Positions 61,455-64,000 of a DNA stretch of 64,000 nucleotides are shown piece after piece (positions within the stretch are counted from its first letter, which is position 1; each line of letters opens with the position of its first letter). Below the pieces are notes generated by a model. The model worked only from the letters and a program-made list of their open reading frames with translations. It did no database searches and had not been told where the DNA came from. Position numbers and translations under genes: made by a program. Origin of the DNA: Sporomusaceae bacterium FL31 (GTDB lineage: Bacteria > Bacillota > Negativicutes > DSM-1736 > Dendrosporobacteraceae); NCBI GenBank assembly GCA_003990955.1, contig BIFV01000008.1, positions 675,066-739,065 on the forward strand, written 5' to 3'.

Positions 61455-62567
61455 TTAAATCACCATGCCTTTCTTTATAATAATGGGATAACTGGGTTCT
61501 CCGCGCAGGCTTCGACCTGCTAAAACTTGTACGTCCTTATCACAAATTACATTTTGCAACATGGCTCCTTCGGCGATCAGACCCTTTTGCATGACAATAC
61601 AGTCTTTGATATGCGCACCTTTCTCCACTCTGACCCCTCTGAACAAAATGCTATTTTCAACCGTTCCTTCGATATAACAACCATTAGCCACTAAAGAGTT
61701 AATAACACGGGCCTCAGTTTTATATTTGGCTGGCGGTTCATCTTTTACTTTGGTATAGATCAACCCAGGGGTAAAAAAGAGTTCCTGCCACACTTCCGGT
61801 GTCAATAAATCCATGTTGTGCTTAAAATAACTTTGAGTCGAATTAATATGGGCCAAATACCCCTTATGCTGATATCCGTAAATTTTTAATCGGGTAAGGT
61901 TTTTGATTAAACAATGTTTTACAAAATCATATTCGCCATGAGCAGCACAATTTTCGATGAGATCAATGAGCAATTGGCGCTCCATCACATACATTTCCAT
62001 TGATAACTTCTGCCCTGGTGCTTTACCGCTGTTGACCTGCATATCAATGACACGATTGTCGCCATCCACCGCCAGCAGCGTCCGCTGCACCCCATCCTGC
62101 CCTTGAGCCTGCTCACTATAGACAACGGTTATGTCAGCCTGGCGCAGCTTATGATAGCTTAAAACAGTGCCTAAATCGATATTACAAACCATACTGGCTC
62201 CAGCAATCACAACATATTTGTGATTACTCCGGAGAATATAATCCAGATTGGCCTGGAAATTCTCAACATCACCAAACTGCTTGCCGCTAGGCTGGTTGGC
62301 ATAGGCGGGCGGCAATATGGCCAGCCCCTCGCGTTTACGGGCTAAATCCCACTCTTTGCCTGACCGTAAATGATCCATGAGTGAGCGATATTTATGCTGA
62401 ACCATGATCCCGACATTGCTAATGCCGGCATTGACCATATTCGAAAGCGGAAAGTCAATCAGCCGGTATCGGCCGGCAAACGGAACAGCGGCCAAAGGCC
62501 TGTGCTGAGTCAAGTCACTTAAACTTTCCTGATCGGTATATAAATTAATGATCCCAATTGCATCCAT
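61455..62567 (-). CDS. glgD: GlgD, regulatory paralogue of ADP-glucose pyrophosphorylase
   Basis: 370 residues. GlgC-like nucleotidyltransferase fold and left-handed beta-helix, but the catalytic GGxGxRL loop is replaced (MDAIGIINLYTDQESLSDLT), as is normal for GlgD, which stimulates GlgC in Firmicutes. 3 bp after glgC, 2 bp before glgA. Confidence 0.95.
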   Translation of the reverse strand: MDAIGIINLYTDQESLSDLTQHRPLAAVPFAGRYRLIDFPLSNMVNAGISNVGIMVQHKYRSLMDHLRSGKEWDLARKREGLAILPPAYANQPSGKQFGDVENFQANLDYILRSNHKYVVIAGASMVCNIDLGTVLSYHKLRQADITVVYSEQAQGQDGVQRTLLAVDGDNRVIDMQVNSGKAPGQKLSMEMYVMERQLLIDLIENCAAHGEYDFVKHCLIKNLTRLKIYGYQHKGYLAHINSTQSYFKHNMDLLTPEVWQELFFTPGLIYTKVKDEPPAKYKTEARVINSLVANGCYIEGTVENSILFRGVRVEKGAHIKDCIVMQKGLIAEGAMLQNVICDKDVQVLAGRSLRGEPSYPIIIKKGMVI

Positions 62568-62570
62568 CCG

Positions 62571-63749
62571 CTACATCCCCTTCCCGCTCACTTGAACCTC
62601 AGTCTCGGGAAGTACAACCCGGTCTTCGGCAACGACAACAATCTCCTGCTGTCCATCCACTGTGCCGCCAACCACGCAGCTGCCGGCAGAGATGAAAGCA
62701 TTACGGCCAATAATAGCCTTATCAATAATGACATCGGCTTCAATTTTGACATCAGGCATAATGACTGAATTGGTTACTTTTGTCCCTGCTCCTATGTATA
62801 CGCCCGGAAACACAACAGAATGCTCAACTTCGCCAAAAATTTGGCAGCCTTCACTAATGATGGAGCTGGTTACCTTGGCTGTTGCTGCCAGATAATGCGG
62901 CGGCTGTACTGGATTGACCGAATAGATGCGCCAGGCCGGGTCATAAAGATCAAACTCTGGCGGGTCGGCTAACAAATCCATATTGGCCTCCCAAAAACTC
63001 TCCAGTGTCCCCACATCTTTCCAATAGCCGCTGAATGGATAGGCCATTAAGCTTTGCCCTTCATTGAGCATTTTGGGAATAATATCTTTACCAAAATCAT
63101 GCGAAGAAGCAGCATCATAGCCGTCTGCGATCAGATATTGCCGCAGTACCGACCAGTTAAAAATATAGATTCCCATGGAAGCCAAATTGCTTTGCGGCTG
63201 CTTGGGCTTTTCCGCAAATTCTGTAATCCGGTTCGCTGAATCGGTATTCATAATGCCAAACCGGCTGGCTTCCTCCCATGGCACGGCAATGACCGCAATG
63301 GTCGCATCAGCCTGATTATCCCGGTGATAGTCCAGCATTAAGGAATAATCCATTTTGTAGATATGATCACCGGATAACACTAGAACATATTCCGGGTCAA
63401 ATAAATCAATGAAGTTGACATTTTGAAAAATCGCATCCGCTGTTCCTTTGTACCACTCCCCGCCATGCTCGCGCACATAGGGCGGCAACACATAAACCCC
63501 GCCGCCATTGCGGTCCAAGTCCCAGGCACTGCCAATGCCGATATAACTGTTTAGAGCCAGTGGTTTATATTGAGTCAGAACTCCTACCGTATCTATGTCG
63601 GAATTATGACAATTACTTAATGCAAAATCAATAATACGATACTTGCCGCCAAATGGTACCGCCGGTTTAGCCAGGTCTTTCGTGAGAAGTCCCAGCCGGC
63701 TGCCTTGTCCTCCGGCCAGCAGCATGGCCACACACTCTTTTTTCCGCAT
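62571..63749 (-). CDS. glgC: Glucose-1-phosphate adenylyltransferase
   Basis: 392 residues from the ATG at 63749 (AAAAGG upstream). Makes ADP-glucose, the committed step of glycogen synthesis. [20 protein letters not shown] and [15 protein letters not shown] are classic. The gene start lies inside the open reading frame of the upstream branching-enzyme gene (83-bp overlap). Confidence 0.97.
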   Translation of the reverse strand: MRKKECVAMLLAGGQGSRLGLLTKDLAKPAVPFGGKYRIIDFALSNCHNSDIDTVGVLTQYKPLALNSYIGIGSAWDLDRNGGGVYVLPPYVREHGGEWYKGTADAIFQNVNFIDLFDPEYVLVLSGDHIYKMDYSLMLDYHRDNQADATIAVIAVPWEEASRFGIMNTDSANRITEFAEKPKQPQSNLASMGIYIFNWSVLRQYLIADGYDAASSHDFGKDIIPKMLNEGQSLMAYPFSGYWKDVGTLESFWEANMDLLADPPEFDLYDPAWRIYSVNPVQPPHYLAATAKVTSSIISEGCQIFGEVEHSVVFPGVYIGAGTKVTNSVIMPDVKIEADVIIDKAIIGRNAFISAGSCVVGGTVDGQQEIVVVAEDRVVLPETEVQVSGKGM

Positions 63750-64000
63750 TGTTATCACCTTTTCCGTAATTTATCCCATTCGTACTCCCTAGCTGCGCTG
63801 CAGTTGGTGTATGCTCACAACCTAGCTCTACTGGCTTTTCCGCAGACTTGACTGGCTTTAAATAAATGGTTGCAAGCGGCGGTATGTTTAAATGAAGGGT
63901 ATACGGCTGATTATGCCAGGCAGCTGCTTGGGGTGTTAAGCGCCCCGCATTGGACTGACCCGAACCGCCAAACTCGCCCCAGTCACTGTTAAACACCTCA
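63667..64000 (-). CDS. glgB: 1,4-alpha-glucan branching enzyme, C-terminal end only
   Basis: Cut by the right window edge; only the last ~110 codons are inside. [19 protein letters not shown] and [11 protein letters not shown] are the typical C-terminal beta-domain end of GlgB. The frame does not stop there but continues about 60 codons, through [20 protein letters not shown] and on into glgC, ending with TAA at 63667. So either the protein has an unusual tail and an 83-bp overlap, or a frameshift removed the native stop near 63840. First known gene of the operon in the window. Confidence 0.85.
   Translation of the reverse strand, partial: EVFNSDWGEFGGSGQSNAGRLTPQAAAWHNQPYTLHLNIPPLATIYLKPVKSAEKPVELGCEHTPTAAQLGSTNGINYGKGDNNAEKRVCGHAAGRRTRQPAGTSHERPG

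Noticed and set aside
1..64000. tRNA, rRNA, CRISPR arrays, prophage
   Set aside because: No cloverleaf, rRNA signature or regularly spaced direct repeats seen on reading; the dispersed repeats are irregular and REP-like.

Overview
The window is a chromosomal stretch with gene content typical of an anaerobic, probably spore-forming Firmicute of the Negativicutes (Sporomusa/Pelosinus-like). This is an inference from the combination of a complete propanediol-utilisation (pdu) microcompartment locus, B12 salvage genes under a cobalamin riboswitch, a group-4 energy-converting hydrogenase, cytochrome bd with an Fe-S D-lactate dehydrogenase, a glgBCDAP glycogen operon with GlgD, and an orphan PAS histidine kinase of sporulation type. 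No rRNA, tRNA, CRISPR or prophage was seen. Almost every gene is on the minus strand, so operons read from right to left; the exceptions are a small coiled-coil gene (10.0 kb) and an iron alcohol dehydrogenase (49.7 kb).

Layout. 1-9.8 kb: respiratory/oxygen-defence block, Rrf2 regulator - cydA - cydB, then an Fe-S flavoprotein D-lactate dehydrogenase, a small unknown gene and the cydD-cydC exporter (cydC is cut by the left edge). 10.0-11.2 kb: coiled-coil protein and a REP-associated (IS200-like, Y1) transposase flanked by inverted copies of a GGGACGGTTC repeat. 11.2-19.3 kb: seven-gene hyfBCEFGHI-type membrane hydrogenase operon with an ArsR regulator at its end. 19.5-21.8 kb: ilvB-ilvN. 22.0-36.2 kb: an 18-gene microcompartment operon, in transcription order pduU-V-A-B-C-D-E-G-H-K-J-L-(flavoprotein in the pduM position)-N-O-P-S-T. 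36.7-39.5 kb: a two-component system with a PocR-type sensor domain. 39.7-41.9 kb: cobT, a cobalamin riboswitch with intrinsic terminator, and cobS. 42.1-53.8 kb: aminotransferase and mostly small or uncharacterised genes, with many REP-like repeats between 44.0 and 48.0 kb, then an iron alcohol dehydrogenase, a DUF134 protein with a 47-residue partner, and an orphan sensor kinase. 54.0-64.0 kb: glycogen operon glgB(partial)-glgC-glgD-glgA-glgP and a GH13-GH77 fusion enzyme.

How it works together. The pdu operon encodes a shell (PduA, B, J, K, N, T, U) around B12-dependent diol dehydratase (PduCDE), its reactivase (PduGH), cobalamin adenosylation and reduction (PduO, PduS), CoA-acylating aldehyde dehydrogenase (PduP) and phosphotransacylase (PduL). 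The neighbouring PocR-domain kinase and AraC-type response regulator are the likely inducer switch, and cobT/cobS finish the cofactor the dehydratase needs. pduQ, pduW and pduF are absent from the operon; the alcohol dehydrogenase at 49.7 kb might fill the pduQ role.

The most interesting points are the microcompartment flavoprotein sitting in the pduM slot with a PduM-like N-terminal helix and C-terminal motif, the transposase/REP repeat family dispersed through the small-gene region (one copy supplies the C-terminus of a protein), and the PocR histidine kinase next to a riboswitch-controlled cobT.
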